The position numbers were made by a program, and so were the translations under genes. The notes beneath the pieces were generated by a model, which saw only the letters and a list, made by a program, of their open reading frames with translations, did no database searches and was not told the DNA's origin. DNA of 54,954 nt from AcAMD-5 sp044343935 (GTDB taxonomy: Bacteria > Actinomycetota > Actinomycetes > S36-B12 > UBA5976): positions 1 through 54,954 of the forward strand of contig JBIJDU010000011.1 of NCBI GenBank assembly GCA_044343935.1, in the 5' to 3' direction. Position 1 is the first letter of the stretch; every line of letters starts with the position of its first letter. Of this stretch, positions 8,582-16,925 are shown piece by piece.

Positions 8582-11098
8582 CCAATTCTTTCCAACACCA
8601 ATTGATACATCTAATGGCACTGCCAATTTAATTACTTGCTCCATTGTCGATTTCGATAACTCAATAACCTTGTCTAAATCCTTCTGAGCGCATTCTAAAA
8701 CCAATTCATCGTGAACCTGCAAAAGAAGTCGAGCTTGATATCCAGATTCAATCAAGTTTCTATTTAGTTGAATCATTGCTAATTTGATAATGTCAGCAGC
8801 TGAACCTTGAATTGGAGCATTTAGTGCGCCTCGCTCAGCGACCTCGCGTCGGAATCGATTTTCGTGGTTCAATTCCGGAAAATTGCGACGTCTACCTAAA
8901 ATAGTTTCGGTGTATCCATTCCGACGGGCAATCTCGACGGATTCACGTAAATAGTCTCGCACCCCAGAAAAGCGTTCAAAAAACTTTTTCATCAGCATCT
9001 CGGCTTCTGAAACATCAATTCTCAATCCTTGCGACAGTCCATATGCTGATAATCCGTATGCTAATCCGTATGAAACTGCTTTGATTTGATTGCGAATCTC
9101 AGATGTCACATCTGTGGGTTTTATTCCATATATTTGTGCAGCCACTGAAACGTGCAAATCTTCACCTGATTTAAATGCTTCAATTAGCGCTTCATCTTCT
9201 GCAAGATGAGCCATCACTCTCAGTTCAATCTGGGAATAATCTGCAGTTATCAAATGCCCATATGGTGCTTCAGAAATAAATAATCCCCGGATTGCTCTAC
9301 CAGCCTCGGTCCGCACCGGCACATTTTGCAAATTTGGTTTAGTGCTGCTCAATCTACCAGTGGCAGCAATGGTTTGCATAAAAGTTGTGTGAATTCGTCC
9401 ATCTACAATTGCCTCGTTGAGCGAAACTAGCATTTGTTTTATCTTCGATGTTTCACGCCAATTCTTTATTACATGAAGTAATTCATCATCTGGGTGCTTA
9501 AACATCAAAAAATCTAATGCATCTGAGTCTGTAGTAAATCCTGTTTTAGTCTTTTTAGTTTTGGTCAATCTTCGTTCGGTAAATAAAACTTCCTGTAATT
9601 GTTTGGGTGAGCCGAAATTAAATTCACGGCCATGTATTGTGTAGCCTTGCGATTCCAGTTTTAGTTGCTCATTGGCCTTTGCAGTTATCATATATTCTAG
9701 TCCTGCTAGATCAATTGCAATTCCATTGTGTTCCATTTCGGCAAGCACCAGACTAACCTTTGCTTCCAAATTCCGATATAACTCCAAAGCTGGCAAAAAT
9801 GAATCATGTCCACTTAATTGACTATAAGAGTCGGATATGTTGCGACACAGTTGTTCCTGATCCACCTGATTGCTAAATAATTGATCCAAATCTGCATCAA
9901 CCAGTAAATCTTCAACTTGTGGTCTAGACCCTGGATTTATCAAATACTCGACTACAACCACATCAATTAGTTTGTCAACTTGCTTCTCGCTTAATCTTGT
10001 ACCAAATTCCAGAAAAACTTTTGCGATTTGTTTGAGGTCTGAAACAGCTATTGGACCCTCTGCTATTGCAGTATCTACATTTGAATTAAGCGCTATACCA
10101 TCTTTGAAATTCATAACGCTTAACTTGCCATCTCGAAAAACTGTTACGGCAGAATGATCAACCAAAAGTGATCCAATAGTTTCCTTTGGCAAAGCCACTG
10201 ATTCAGAATGGGCAACTTCGCCGACCAGTTTTTTTAACCGGGGAATCAAGGACTTGAAACCTAATTCAGTTGCAAATGCAACCACCCCCTGACCCTTTTC
10301 AGGACTCCACAGCAAAGCTTGTGGGGACGCGTCAATGGCCACGTTTTTTACCAGCTTAGTTAAATGTGCATTAGTTTCAACGACATCTAAATTATTGCGT
10401 AATGAGTCTCCCACTTTTCCGGCAATCTCTGCGCTGTTCTCAAGCAGTGAATCAAGCGACCCATACTTTTGAATCCAAGCCGTAGCTGTCTTTTCGCCAA
10501 CACCAGGAATGCCTGGCAGATTGTCACTGGGATCTCCACGTAACGCTGCAAAATCTGAATACTGCTCAGGTGAGAGTCCGTATTTCTCAATTAGTGCATT
10601 TGCATCCATTCTTATAACTTCAGACAAACCCTTCTTGGGATAAAGGATGTTTACCGCATCTGAGATTAATTGAAATGAATCGCGATCTGAAGTAACTACC
10701 AAAACTTCCATCCCCGAAGCGGATGCTTCGGTGGCAATAGTTGCAATTAAATCATCTGCTTCGAATTGAGCATCACTGTAAGAAACAATTCCGAGCGAAT
10801 CAATTAACCCTCTAATTAGAGAAATCTGCACTCGAAATTCATCGGGCGATGCGGGCCGATTGGCCTTGTATTGCGGATAGATCTGTTTCCTAAATGTGTC
10901 TCTGCCTTCATCAAAACAAACGGCGAGATGAGTTGGTTGATACTCAACCAGGAGGTTAACAATCATGCTACATAACCCATAAACCGCATTTACTGGAATT
11001 CCTTGTGGCGAATGAAACTTCTCTACCGGCAAGGCATGAAAGGCTCGATAAGCCAATGAGTGGCCATCCACAATTAATAACCTTGGCCGATCAGGCAA
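8564..11098 (-). CDS. polA: DNA polymerase I
   Basis: Gap-filling repair polymerase of 844 residues. Domain order: 5'-3' nuclease (about 1-290, with LIVDGHSLAYRAF, FEADDLIAT and the helix-hairpin-helix GIPGVGEKTA), a central domain without the D-x-E motif of the 3'-5' exonuclease and so probably without proofreading, and the polymerase (about 450-844) with motif A TADYSQIELR, motif B containing KAVSYGLAYG and motif C VHDELVLE. Motif B has tyrosine where E. coli has Phe762, as in M. tuberculosis Pol I; Tyr there is known to weaken discrimination against dideoxynucleotides. The start is TTG at 11096-11098, chosen for the GAGGAA five bases upstream and the intact nuclease N terminus MPDRPRLLIVDGHSLAY. 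Confidence 0.97.
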   Translation of the reverse strand: MPDRPRLLIVDGHSLAYRAFHALPVEKFHSPQGIPVNAVYGLCSMIVNLLVEYQPTHLAVCFDEGRDTFRKQIYPQYKANRPASPDEFRVQISLIRGLIDSLGIVSYSDAQFEADDLIATIATEASASGMEVLVVTSDRDSFQLISDAVNILYPKKGLSEVIRMDANALIEKYGLSPEQYSDFAALRGDPSDNLPGIPGVGEKTATAWIQKYGSLDSLLENSAEIAGKVGDSLRNNLDVVETNAHLTKLVKNVAIDASPQALLWSPEKGQGVVAFATELGFKSLIPRLKKLVGEVAHSESVALPKETIGSLLVDHSAVTVFRDGKLSVMNFKDGIALNSNVDTAIAEGPIAVSDLKQIAKVFLEFGTRLSEKQVDKLIDVVVVEYLINPGSRPQVEDLLVDADLDQLFSNQVDQEQLCRNISDSYSQLSGHDSFLPALELYRNLEAKVSLVLAEMEHNGIAIDLAGLEYMITAKANEQLKLESQGYTIHGREFNFGSPKQLQEVLFTERRLTKTKKTKTGFTTDSDALDFLMFKHPDDELLHVIKNWRETSKIKQMLVSLNEAIVDGRIHTTFMQTIAATGRLSSTKPNLQNVPVRTEAGRAIRGLFISEAPYGHLITADYSQIELRVMAHLAEDEALIEAFKSGEDLHVSVAAQIYGIKPTDVTSEIRNQIKAVSYGLAYGLSAYGLSQGLRIDVSEAEMLMKKFFERFSGVRDYLRESVEIARRNGYTETILGRRRNFPELNHENRFRREVAERGALNAPIQGSAADIIKLAMIQLNRNLIESGYQARLLLQVHDELVLECAQKDLDKVIELSKSTMEQVIKLAVPLDVSIGVGKNWLAAAH

Positions 11099-11114
11099 AA
11101 TTCCTCACTTAGTT

Positions 11115-11142
11115 TTGACTATTGAGTAAATGATTCTAGGCT
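11115..11142 (+). promoter_or_regulatory. Promoter of the PaaI-type thioesterase gene
   Basis: A -35 TTGACT (11115-11120) and a -10 TAGGCT (11137-11142) are 16 bases apart, and the ATG at 11149 follows the -10 by six bases, so the mRNA is probably leaderless. The -10 overlaps a divergent -10 candidate for polA (TAGAAT on the minus strand, 11133-11138). Confidence 0.55.
11133..11138 (-). promoter_or_regulatory. polA: Candidate -10 element of polA
   Basis: TAGAAT on the minus strand, 34 bases before the polA TTG start, would give a leader of about 28 bases that contains the GAGGAA ribosome-binding site. It shares two bases with the -10 of the divergent thioesterase promoter. No clear -35 was found. 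Confidence 0.4.
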
Positions 11143-11148
11143 GTGGTC

Positions 11149-11580
11149 ATGGACCTTACCCGATTACACGCAGAAACTGATCCTGCACAACGAGCCACAA
11201 TGATGAACAAGGCCGAAATTCCTGGACTAGATGCCAAAATGGGAATTTCGTTTACCCATATTGCAGCGGATAGATGCATAGGAAGTATGCCTGTTGCTGG
11301 AAATAATCAACCCTTTGGAATTCTCCATGGTGGTGCAAATGCAGTGTTAGCCGAATCGCTCGCTTCTATAGCTTCGCTTTTTTTAGTATCTGAAAACCAA
11401 ATTGCGGTGGGCTTGCAGGTGCAAATGACTCACCATGCGGCAGCAAAATCAGGATTTGTAACAGGTACTGCGACGCTAATCCACAGTGGTCGGAGCATTG
11501 CTACTTACTTAGTTGAAATTATTGATGAGACGGGCAAGTTAACTTCAAGTGGTCAAGTCATCTGCTTCTTGAAACGTTAG
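11149..11580 (+). CDS. Hotdog-fold thioesterase, PaaI family
   Basis: 143 residues from the ATG at 11149; an in-frame GTG at 11143 would add two residues. The motif FGILHGGANAVLAES (about residues 50-64) is the PaaI/ComA-type HGG...E active-site region that hydrolyses acyl-CoA thioesters. The substrate is not predictable; in mycobacteria and Streptomyces a PaaI-like gene also lies near polA. The -10 hexamer six bases before the ATG and the absence of a ribosome-binding site suggest a leaderless message. Its TAG stop overlaps the TAA of the convergent pdtaR gene (shared TTAG). Confidence 0.87.
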   Translation: MDLTRLHAETDPAQRATMMNKAEIPGLDAKMGISFTHIAADRCIGSMPVAGNNQPFGILHGGANAVLAESLASIASLFLVSENQIAVGLQVQMTHHAAAKSGFVTGTATLIHSGRSIATYLVEIIDETGKLTSSGQVICFLKR

Positions 11581-12134
11581 TTAGATTCAATAATTGTTCG
11601 TGCAATTTCAACCATGGCGGTTCGACCATCCATTGCGGCTCGCTGCATCGCCTTAAAAGCTTCATGCTCCGATAAGCCATACTTACTGATCAAGATGGCT
11701 CGAGCACGGTCAATTAACTTATGCTCTTCCAGTTCTGCAATTTGATTCTGTACCGCACCCATAAGGTTCTTGCGACGCTGATGCTGAGCGAAACCGATCT
11801 CAATAGCTGGCCTGAGGCTCTCCGGTCGCCAAGGTTTTATGATATATCCATCTATTCCAATTTCAGTCGCTCTGTTTACTATTTCCGCTGAGCTAAATGC
11901 CGTAACCAGGATGCAGCAGAAGCCTTGCTTGATCAATTCGCTGGCTGCTGTTATGCCATCCATAACTGGCATTTTGACATCTAATAAAACAACATCAGGA
12001 TTTAACATTTCCGCTTTGCTGATTGCATCGGCACCATTAGATACATCTGCAATAACATCGAAGCCAGCAGTTACTAGCGATTCGCGCAGATCTAATCGAA
12101 TTATTGATTCATCTTCAGCGATTAGAATCTTCAA
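11577..12134 (-). CDS. pdtaR: ANTAR-domain response regulator, PdtaR type
   Basis: 185 residues. A CheY-like receiver (1-118) has Asp8, Glu7, the phosphoacceptor Asp52 in LLDVKMP, Thr78 and Lys100 in IIKPW. A coiled linker leads to an ANTAR RNA-binding domain (about 122-182; RARAILISKYGLSEHEAFKAM). Phosphorylated relatives bind paired hexaloops and act as antiterminators. M. tuberculosis Rv1626 (PdtaR) has the same architecture and the same neighbourhood beside polA. No cognate histidine kinase is in the window. Its 3' end overlaps the convergent thioesterase gene by four bases. Confidence 0.94.
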   Translation of the reverse strand: MKILIAEDESIIRLDLRESLVTAGFDVIADVSNGADAISKAEMLNPDVVLLDVKMPVMDGITAASELIKQGFCCILVTAFSSAEIVNRATEIGIDGYIIKPWRPESLRPAIEIGFAQHQRRKNLMGAVQNQIAELEEHKLIDRARAILISKYGLSEHEAFKAMQRAAMDGRTAMVEIARTIIESN

Positions 12135-12151
12135 TTTGTACGTCCTCGAAT

Positions 12152-12238
12152 TGGTACCCCTGAGCGGACTTGAACCGCTATGCCCTCGCGGGCGGTGGAT
12201 TTTGAATCCACTGTGTCTGCCAATTCCACCACAGGGGC
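12152..12238 (-). tRNA. tRNA-Leu (anticodon CAA)
   Basis: Reading the minus strand from 12238, the acceptor GCCCCTG pairs with CAGGGGT at the other end, followed by A73 and an encoded CCA (12154-12152). The anticodon arm is GTGGA-TTCAAAA-TCCAC with anticodon CAA, and a long variable arm (GCCCGCGAGGGC) marks a class II leucine tRNA. The T arm has the TTCAAGT loop. It begins 12 bases after the nusB stop and so is probably processed from the nusB transcript. Confidence 0.96.
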
Positions 12239-12250
12239 AGGACCCAAATA

Positions 12251-12670
12251 CTAAACGGCCGAACGTGAGGAAGCTTCAGGGAGGCGTGCAATGGCGCCCA
12301 ATACCCCATTTATAAAGGCCGGCGCTTCCTCGCTGCTTATCTCTTTTGCCAGCAGTACAGACTCATTAATAGCAACTGCAATATCCACTTCTGGGCGATA
12401 AAAAATCTCATAGGTTGCGATTCTTAGGATTGAGCGATCAACTGGACTCATCCGATCGATTCGCCAGCCAGTGCTAACTTCATTTATTTTGGCATCAATG
12501 GCGCCTAAATTAAGAGAAATGCCAAGCACTAATTGCTCAGTGTAGGCATTGGCTGGTGGATCGTCAGATTCAATTCGTTGCTGCCACACCTCAGTTAATG
12601 GCAAAGACTTTATCTCTGCTTCGTAAAGCAAATCTAATGCGCGTTTTCGTGCTTTATGTCTGGCGGACAT
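12251..12670 (-). CDS. nusB: Transcription antitermination factor NusB
   Basis: 139-residue all-helical RNA-binding protein that, with NusE (S10), binds boxA RNA in rRNA antitermination. Family signatures: SARHKARKRALDLLYEAE at the N terminus, SPVDRSILRIATYE (about residues 76-89) and AINESVLLAKE with FINGVLGAIAR near the C terminus. The ATG directly follows the TAA of efp without a gap, so translation is likely coupled. The order efp-nusB at the end of an aro cluster is that of mycobacteria. Confidence 0.97.
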   Translation of the reverse strand: MSARHKARKRALDLLYEAEIKSLPLTEVWQQRIESDDPPANAYTEQLVLGISLNLGAIDAKINEVSTGWRIDRMSPVDRSILRIATYEIFYRPEVDIAVAINESVLLAKEISSEEAPAFINGVLGAIARLPEASSRSAV

Positions 12671-13228
12671 TTAAGCACGGCCCAAGTAAGAACCATCTCT
12701 GGTATCCACTCTTATTTTTTCACCAATTTCGATGAACAATGGAACCTGAATTTCAGCACCAGTTTCCAATTTAGCAGGCTTGGTGCCACCGGATGAACGA
12801 TCACCTTGTAATCCCGGCTCGGTGTATTCAATTACTAACTCAACATTGGCTGGCATTTCAATGAATAATGGCTCACCTTCATGAAGTGCAACGATTACTT
12901 CTTGATTTTCCAGCATATAATCAGCAGCATCACCAACAACTGCGTTAGCAATTGGGATTTGATCGTAACTTGTTTGGTCCATAAATACCCACGAGTCACC
13001 ATCTCGATACAGGTATTGCATCTCTCGCTTATCAACTGTTGCAGTTTCAATCTTGACACCGGCATTGAAGGTCTTATCAACAACCTTTCCAGTTAGCACT
13101 TGCCGAAGTTTGGTGCGTACAAATGCGCCACCTTTACCAGGTTTTACGTGCTGGAACTCGATCACCGACCAAAGTTGGCCCTCCAGATTGAGCACCATTC
13201 CATTTTTTAGATCATTCGTTGTTGCCAT
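12671..13228 (-). CDS. efp: Translation elongation factor P
   Basis: Relieves ribosome stalling at polyproline stretches; 185 residues with three OB-like domains. The tip loop of domain I reads VKPGKGGAF with Lys32 in the position that is modified in E. coli. Actinobacterial EF-P usually has PGKGP and acts with an unmodified lysine; here the residue after the second glycine is Gly rather than Pro. The C-terminal EF-P signature is present (PGLQGDRSSGGTKPA). A strong ribosome-binding site AGGGG lies five bases before the ATG at 13226-13228. No lysine-modification gene is in the window. Confidence 0.98.
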   Translation of the reverse strand: MATTNDLKNGMVLNLEGQLWSVIEFQHVKPGKGGAFVRTKLRQVLTGKVVDKTFNAGVKIETATVDKREMQYLYRDGDSWVFMDQTSYDQIPIANAVVGDAADYMLENQEVIVALHEGEPLFIEMPANVELVIEYTEPGLQGDRSSGGTKPAKLETGAEIQVPLFIEIGEKIRVDTRDGSYLGRA

Positions 13229-13240
13229 AAAACCCCTAAG

Positions 13241-13687
13241 TTATAAATTTCGGCTGCGAATACTAGCCAATGCCAAAAGTGCTAAGCGATAGGAATCAAT
13301 GCCAAAGCCAGCGATAGCGCCGGTGACTACCCCAGCAATAACACTAGTATGACGAAATTCCTCCCGGGCCGACGGATTTGAGATGTGTACCTCAATAACT
13401 GGTTCGGTGCATTGCGCCAACGCGTCACGTAATGAATAGGAATAGTGAGTAAACGCAGCAGCATTAATGATTATGGGCAATCTTTGATCAATTGCATTAT
13501 GAATCATTTCAACCAGTTCCGCTTCGTCATCAGTTTGGTGCACTTCGACCGTCATGCCTAAGTTGGCACCCTCAGATTCGCAGAGTGTAACCAAATCGGA
13601 ATAGGTTGCTTTGCCGTAAACTTCCGGCTCACGAACTCCTAATCTCGCAAGATTAGGACCATTTAGGACCAGCACCTTATCCATCAT
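13241..13687 (-). CDS. aroQ: 3-dehydroquinate dehydratase, type II
   Basis: Third step of the shikimate pathway (3-dehydroquinate to 3-dehydroshikimate). 148 residues. Type II hallmarks: VLNGPNLARLGVREPEVYG near the N terminus, with the catalytic Tyr24, INAAAFTHYSYSLRDAL (about residues 74-90) and HISNPSAREEFRHTS (about 100-114) with the catalytic His and Arg. The start (ATG ATG) overlaps the aroB stop as TAATG. It is the last of the uninterrupted aroC-aroK-aroB-aroQ run. Confidence 0.97.
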   Translation of the reverse strand: MMDKVLVLNGPNLARLGVREPEVYGKATYSDLVTLCESEGANLGMTVEVHQTDDEAELVEMIHNAIDQRLPIIINAAAFTHYSYSLRDALAQCTEPVIEVHISNPSAREEFRHTSVIAGVVTGAIAGFGIDSYRLALLALASIRSRNL

Positions 13688-14766
13688 TAATCCTCTAACA
13701 GTTTGGTAAATGCAGTAGCAAGACTATCGGAACTTGGGTTAACTACGAACTCTGGCTCGGTCAATCTCCGCAATAACACAAACCGCAGATTCGTTCCTTG
13801 CGCTTTTTTGTCCAGATTCATTATTGGGGTTAGATCCGCTAGTGATGCTCCAGCGTATGTCACGGGTAATTTGAGTTTAGATAAGACTGATCGATGAACA
13901 TCTACTTCCGCAACGCTAAGCATCCCAAGCTGATTGGCAAGCTCAGCAGCAAACACCATTCCGACCGAAACTGCATCACCATGCCGCCATCTAAACCCAC
14001 TGAATTTTTCAATAGCATGCCCCAGTGTGTGTCCATAATTCAGTGCAGCTCTCCCCACGCCAAATTCAGATCTCTCATAAGGGTCAGCTGCAACAACTTT
14101 CGCTTTCACAGCTATGGCACGATAAATGCAGTCAAGGAAAACTTCACTATCGAGATCAAACAGATCTACTTCACTAGTCAGTATATTTTCGGTAATGATC
14201 GGGTCTGCAATAAACCCACACTTGGCAATTTCAGCAAATCCAGCCCTTAGGTCAAACTTATCCAGCGTGGAAAGTAATTCAACATCACAATAAACCGCAA
14301 GTGGGTCATTAAATACGCCAACAAGATTTTTTCCCCTATCGGTATTGATGCCGCATTTTCCCCCAATAGCTGCATCAACCATGGCTAATACTGTGGTAGG
14401 CATCAAAACCACATCCACACCACGTAACCAAGTTGCTGCAACGAAATTAACCAAATCTGTAACGGCACCGCCACCAATACCTACCACTAAATCGGTGCGA
14501 GAAATTCGATGCTGCGCAAGAAAGTCCCATGCTTTTGCTGCTTCAATGATTGTTTTACATTGTTCGCCATCAGGCAGTAAGTGAACTGAAGTTTTCACCG
14601 AGGAATCAAGTTGTTCTGAAATCCTGGCCGCGATTGGTGACATTGAAGTAGCAGCAAAGATTGCAATATTTTCATATTTTGAAATCTTAGATACGACATC
14701 TTCAATAAGGCCGTCACCCACTACAACTGGATAACTTTTCTCTCCTGGAAAATCAATGGTCCGCAT
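13687..14766 (-). CDS. aroB: 3-dehydroquinate synthase
   Basis: Converts DAHP to 3-dehydroquinate using NAD and a divalent metal; 359 residues. GIGGGAVTDLVNFVAATW (about residues 98-115) is the NAD-binding glycine-rich motif, and the metal ligands appear in GFAEIAKCG (Glu), NYGHTLGHAIE (His) and RHGDAVSVGM (His). The ATG overlaps the aroK stop (ATGA) and its own stop overlaps the aroQ start, so it is tightly coupled within the operon. Confidence 0.98.
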   Translation of the reverse strand: MRTIDFPGEKSYPVVVGDGLIEDVVSKISKYENIAIFAATSMSPIAARISEQLDSSVKTSVHLLPDGEQCKTIIEAAKAWDFLAQHRISRTDLVVGIGGGAVTDLVNFVAATWLRGVDVVLMPTTVLAMVDAAIGGKCGINTDRGKNLVGVFNDPLAVYCDVELLSTLDKFDLRAGFAEIAKCGFIADPIITENILTSEVDLFDLDSEVFLDCIYRAIAVKAKVVAADPYERSEFGVGRAALNYGHTLGHAIEKFSGFRWRHGDAVSVGMVFAAELANQLGMLSVAEVDVHRSVLSKLKLPVTYAGASLADLTPIMNLDKKAQGTNLRFVLLRRLTEPEFVVNPSSDSLATAFTKLLED

Positions 14767-15275
14767 CAGTACTTTACCTCAGCCAGCAACGCCGTCAACT
14801 CATCAACAACATCCTTAATCGTTTTGCCATCCGTACTGATCGAGTACTGTGAAACTTCCTGATAAAAACCTGACCGTTGCTCCAACAGCTTCATCAATGT
14901 CGCTCTGGGAGCTTCCAGCAAAAGTGGTCGGTTTTGATTCATGCTAGTGCGCTTGAGCGCAACAGGAATTGAAGTTTGCAACCAAATTGTGGGGTGTTTA
15001 GTTAACTCAACTCTAACCTCATGATTCAAAACAGATCCGCCCCCAAGCGAGACCACTGCGCTGGGCGCAGTTAGCGACTGTAATACCGCGTCTTTTTCTA
15101 ATTTTCGGAACTTGTCTTCACCGTCATCAATAAAGATTTCCGAAACAGATTTCCCGGTAGCCTTTTCGATCTCTCGATCAGTATCAATAAAAGTAACTGA
15201 TAGCCGTTTTGCTAACTCTCTCCCGATGGTGGACTTTCCAGAACCAGGAATTCCAACTAGTACGCAGGTAGTCAT
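14766..15275 (-). CDS. aroK: Shikimate kinase
   Basis: Phosphorylates shikimate at the 3-hydroxyl; 169 residues. P-loop GIPGSGKST is at about residues 8-16, the shikimate/Mg site DTDREIE at about 32-38, FRKLE with the substrate Arg at about 56-60, the GGGS motif at about 78-81 and the lid arginine in NQNRPLL. Both ends overlap neighbours by ATGA-type junctions. E. coli-type regulation is not expected; no operator is visible. Confidence 0.97.
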   Translation of the reverse strand: MTTCVLVGIPGSGKSTIGRELAKRLSVTFIDTDREIEKATGKSVSEIFIDDGEDKFRKLEKDAVLQSLTAPSAVVSLGGGSVLNHEVRVELTKHPTIWLQTSIPVALKRTSMNQNRPLLLEAPRATLMKLLEQRSGFYQEVSQYSISTDGKTIKDVVDELTALLAEVKY

Positions 15276-16450
15276 GAGATTTGAAGATTCGCCAAATACG
15301 ACTGTAAGTTTCGTGCTGTCTCAGTGACACTATCGCCACCGAATTTCTCGATAACCGCATCAGCAATAACTAACGCCACCATTGCTTCAGCTACAACTCC
15401 AGCAGCCGGCACTGCGCAAACGTCAGATCGTTGATGGTGAGCTGTTGCTGGTTCCATCGTTTGCGTGTCGATTGTTTTCAACGCTTTTGGAACAGTACTG
15501 ATTGGCTTCATAGCAGCACGCACTCGGAGCAGATCGCCTGTGGTCATTCCACCTTCTGTTCCACCCGCCCGATTAGTATTACGCGATACCGCTCCATTAG
15601 ACAACTCAATTTCATCATGAGCTTGCGAACCGAATCGTTTTGCAGTTTCAAAGCCATCCCCTACCGCTACGCCTTTAATAGCTTGAATTCCCATTAAAGC
15701 AGCAGCTAATTTGGCATCAATGCGCCGATCCCAATGCACATAGCTCCCAAGACCAGGTGGCAAGCCATAAACCACTACTTCAACGACACCACCCAAAGTG
15801 TCGCCAGCCTTGTGAGCAGTTGCAATTAATTCTTGCATTTGAGCAGAAGTGGTTGGATCAACGCATCGAACAGGATCTTCATCAATCTGCGGTAGTTTAT
15901 TTGCTGCGGGAACTATGCCATCTGGTAGCGCCACGCTGCCGATCTCAACAACATGCGAAAGCACGACAATGTTTCCAACTTCTCCAAGGAATTTCTTCGC
16001 TACCGCACCCAGCGCTACTCGGGCTGCCGTTTCACGAGCAGATGCTCGCTCTAAAACCGGTCTTGCCTCATCGAAACCGTATTTCTGCATTCCAACTAAA
16101 TCAGCATGTCCAGGTCGAGGTCGAGTCAGTGCCGCGTTTCTGGCCTGAGTTGCCAACACCCCAGCATCTACTGGATCAGCAGACATCACCTCTTGCCATT
16201 TTGGCCATTCGGTGTTGTTTATTAAAAGCGATATTGGACCGCCCATAGATTTGCCATGACGAACTCCACCTAAGATCGAAATCTCATCTTGCTCAAATTT
16301 CATTCTGGCGCCCCGGCCGTAACCTAATCGGCGACGAGATAGCTCTACACCGATCTCAGCGGTGGTAATTGAAACGCCAGCGGGCAACCCTTCCAGAATT
16401 GCTGAAAGAGCCGGGCCATGAGATTCACCTGCAGTGAGCCAACGCAACAT
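15272..16450 (-). CDS. aroC: Chorismate synthase
   Basis: Makes chorismate from EPSP using reduced FMN; 392 residues. The first signature GESHGPALSAILEGLPAG is at about residues 8-25, the central RASARETAARVALGA at about 133-147 and the C-terminal RAGGTEGGMTTGD at about 298-310. The product feeds the p-aminobenzoate genes pabB and pabC found at 43642-45466. The ATG at 16448-16450 has only a weak ribosome-binding site (GAGAA). Confidence 0.98.
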   Translation of the reverse strand: MLRWLTAGESHGPALSAILEGLPAGVSITTAEIGVELSRRRLGYGRGARMKFEQDEISILGGVRHGKSMGGPISLLINNTEWPKWQEVMSADPVDAGVLATQARNAALTRPRPGHADLVGMQKYGFDEARPVLERASARETAARVALGAVAKKFLGEVGNIVVLSHVVEIGSVALPDGIVPAANKLPQIDEDPVRCVDPTTSAQMQELIATAHKAGDTLGGVVEVVVYGLPPGLGSYVHWDRRIDAKLAAALMGIQAIKGVAVGDGFETAKRFGSQAHDEIELSNGAVSRNTNRAGGTEGGMTTGDLLRVRAAMKPISTVPKALKTIDTQTMEPATAHHQRSDVCAVPAAGVVAEAMVALVIADAVIEKFGGDSVTETARNLQSYLANLQIS

Positions 16451-16462
16451 TGGCGAAGTTTC

Positions 16463-16900
16463 TCACACCAGGGCAATTAGATATCCCACCGCAAGGCATG
16501 GACCAAATGGAATTGTGGATTTCCAGGTGATTTTCTTGGATAACACTGCAATCCCAACCGGAATTGTGGCCAAACAGACCCAGAACCATGCCAAAACCAG
16601 TTTTTCAACTCCCAATGCAGCGGTTGGAATGGTTAATGCCGATGCCAGCTTGATATCACCGCCGCCCAACCCTCCGTTGGAGATTGCCGCAATCGCTAAT
16701 AGCAATAAGAAAACGAGCAAGGTGCAACTAACTGATCTGAGATATATCTCCCAATCTGAACCTGCTATTGCTATGGAATGCATCGTGCCTATTACTGCGA
16801 TAAGTGAATTAATTGAATTGGGAATTCGTTTAGTGCGAATATCGTACCAGGAAACAACCGATAAAATGAAAAAATACATCCAAAACATCCACTTATTCAA
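16463..16900 (-). CDS. Small A24 family prepilin peptidase
   Basis: About 145 residues with four or five membrane segments. The two catalytic aspartates of the type IV prepilin peptidase family lie in SWYDIRTKRIPN (about residues 17-28) and GGGDIKLA (about 78-85). The N-terminal N-methyltransferase domain of PilD is absent, as in archaeal-type and Tad-type (CpaA/TadV) peptidases. It would cleave pilin leaders, but no pilin gene is in the window. The same position between aroE and aroC is held by Rv2551c in M. tuberculosis. The start is uncertain: TTG at 16900 is given; the ATG four codons later is equally possible. Confidence 0.85.
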   Translation of the reverse strand: MNKWMFWMYFFILSVVSWYDIRTKRIPNSINSLIAVIGTMHSIAIAGSDWEIYLRSVSCTLLVFLLLLAIAAISNGGLGGGDIKLASALTIPTAALGVEKLVLAWFWVCLATIPVGIAVLSKKITWKSTIPFGPCLAVGYLIALV

Positions 16901-16925
16901 CTGCGAAAAAAATGCATTAACCCAA

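Noticed and set aside
15757..16248. Plus-strand frame of 163 codons
   Set aside because: Antisense shadow of aroC; Gln/Leu/His-rich composition with no family resemblance.
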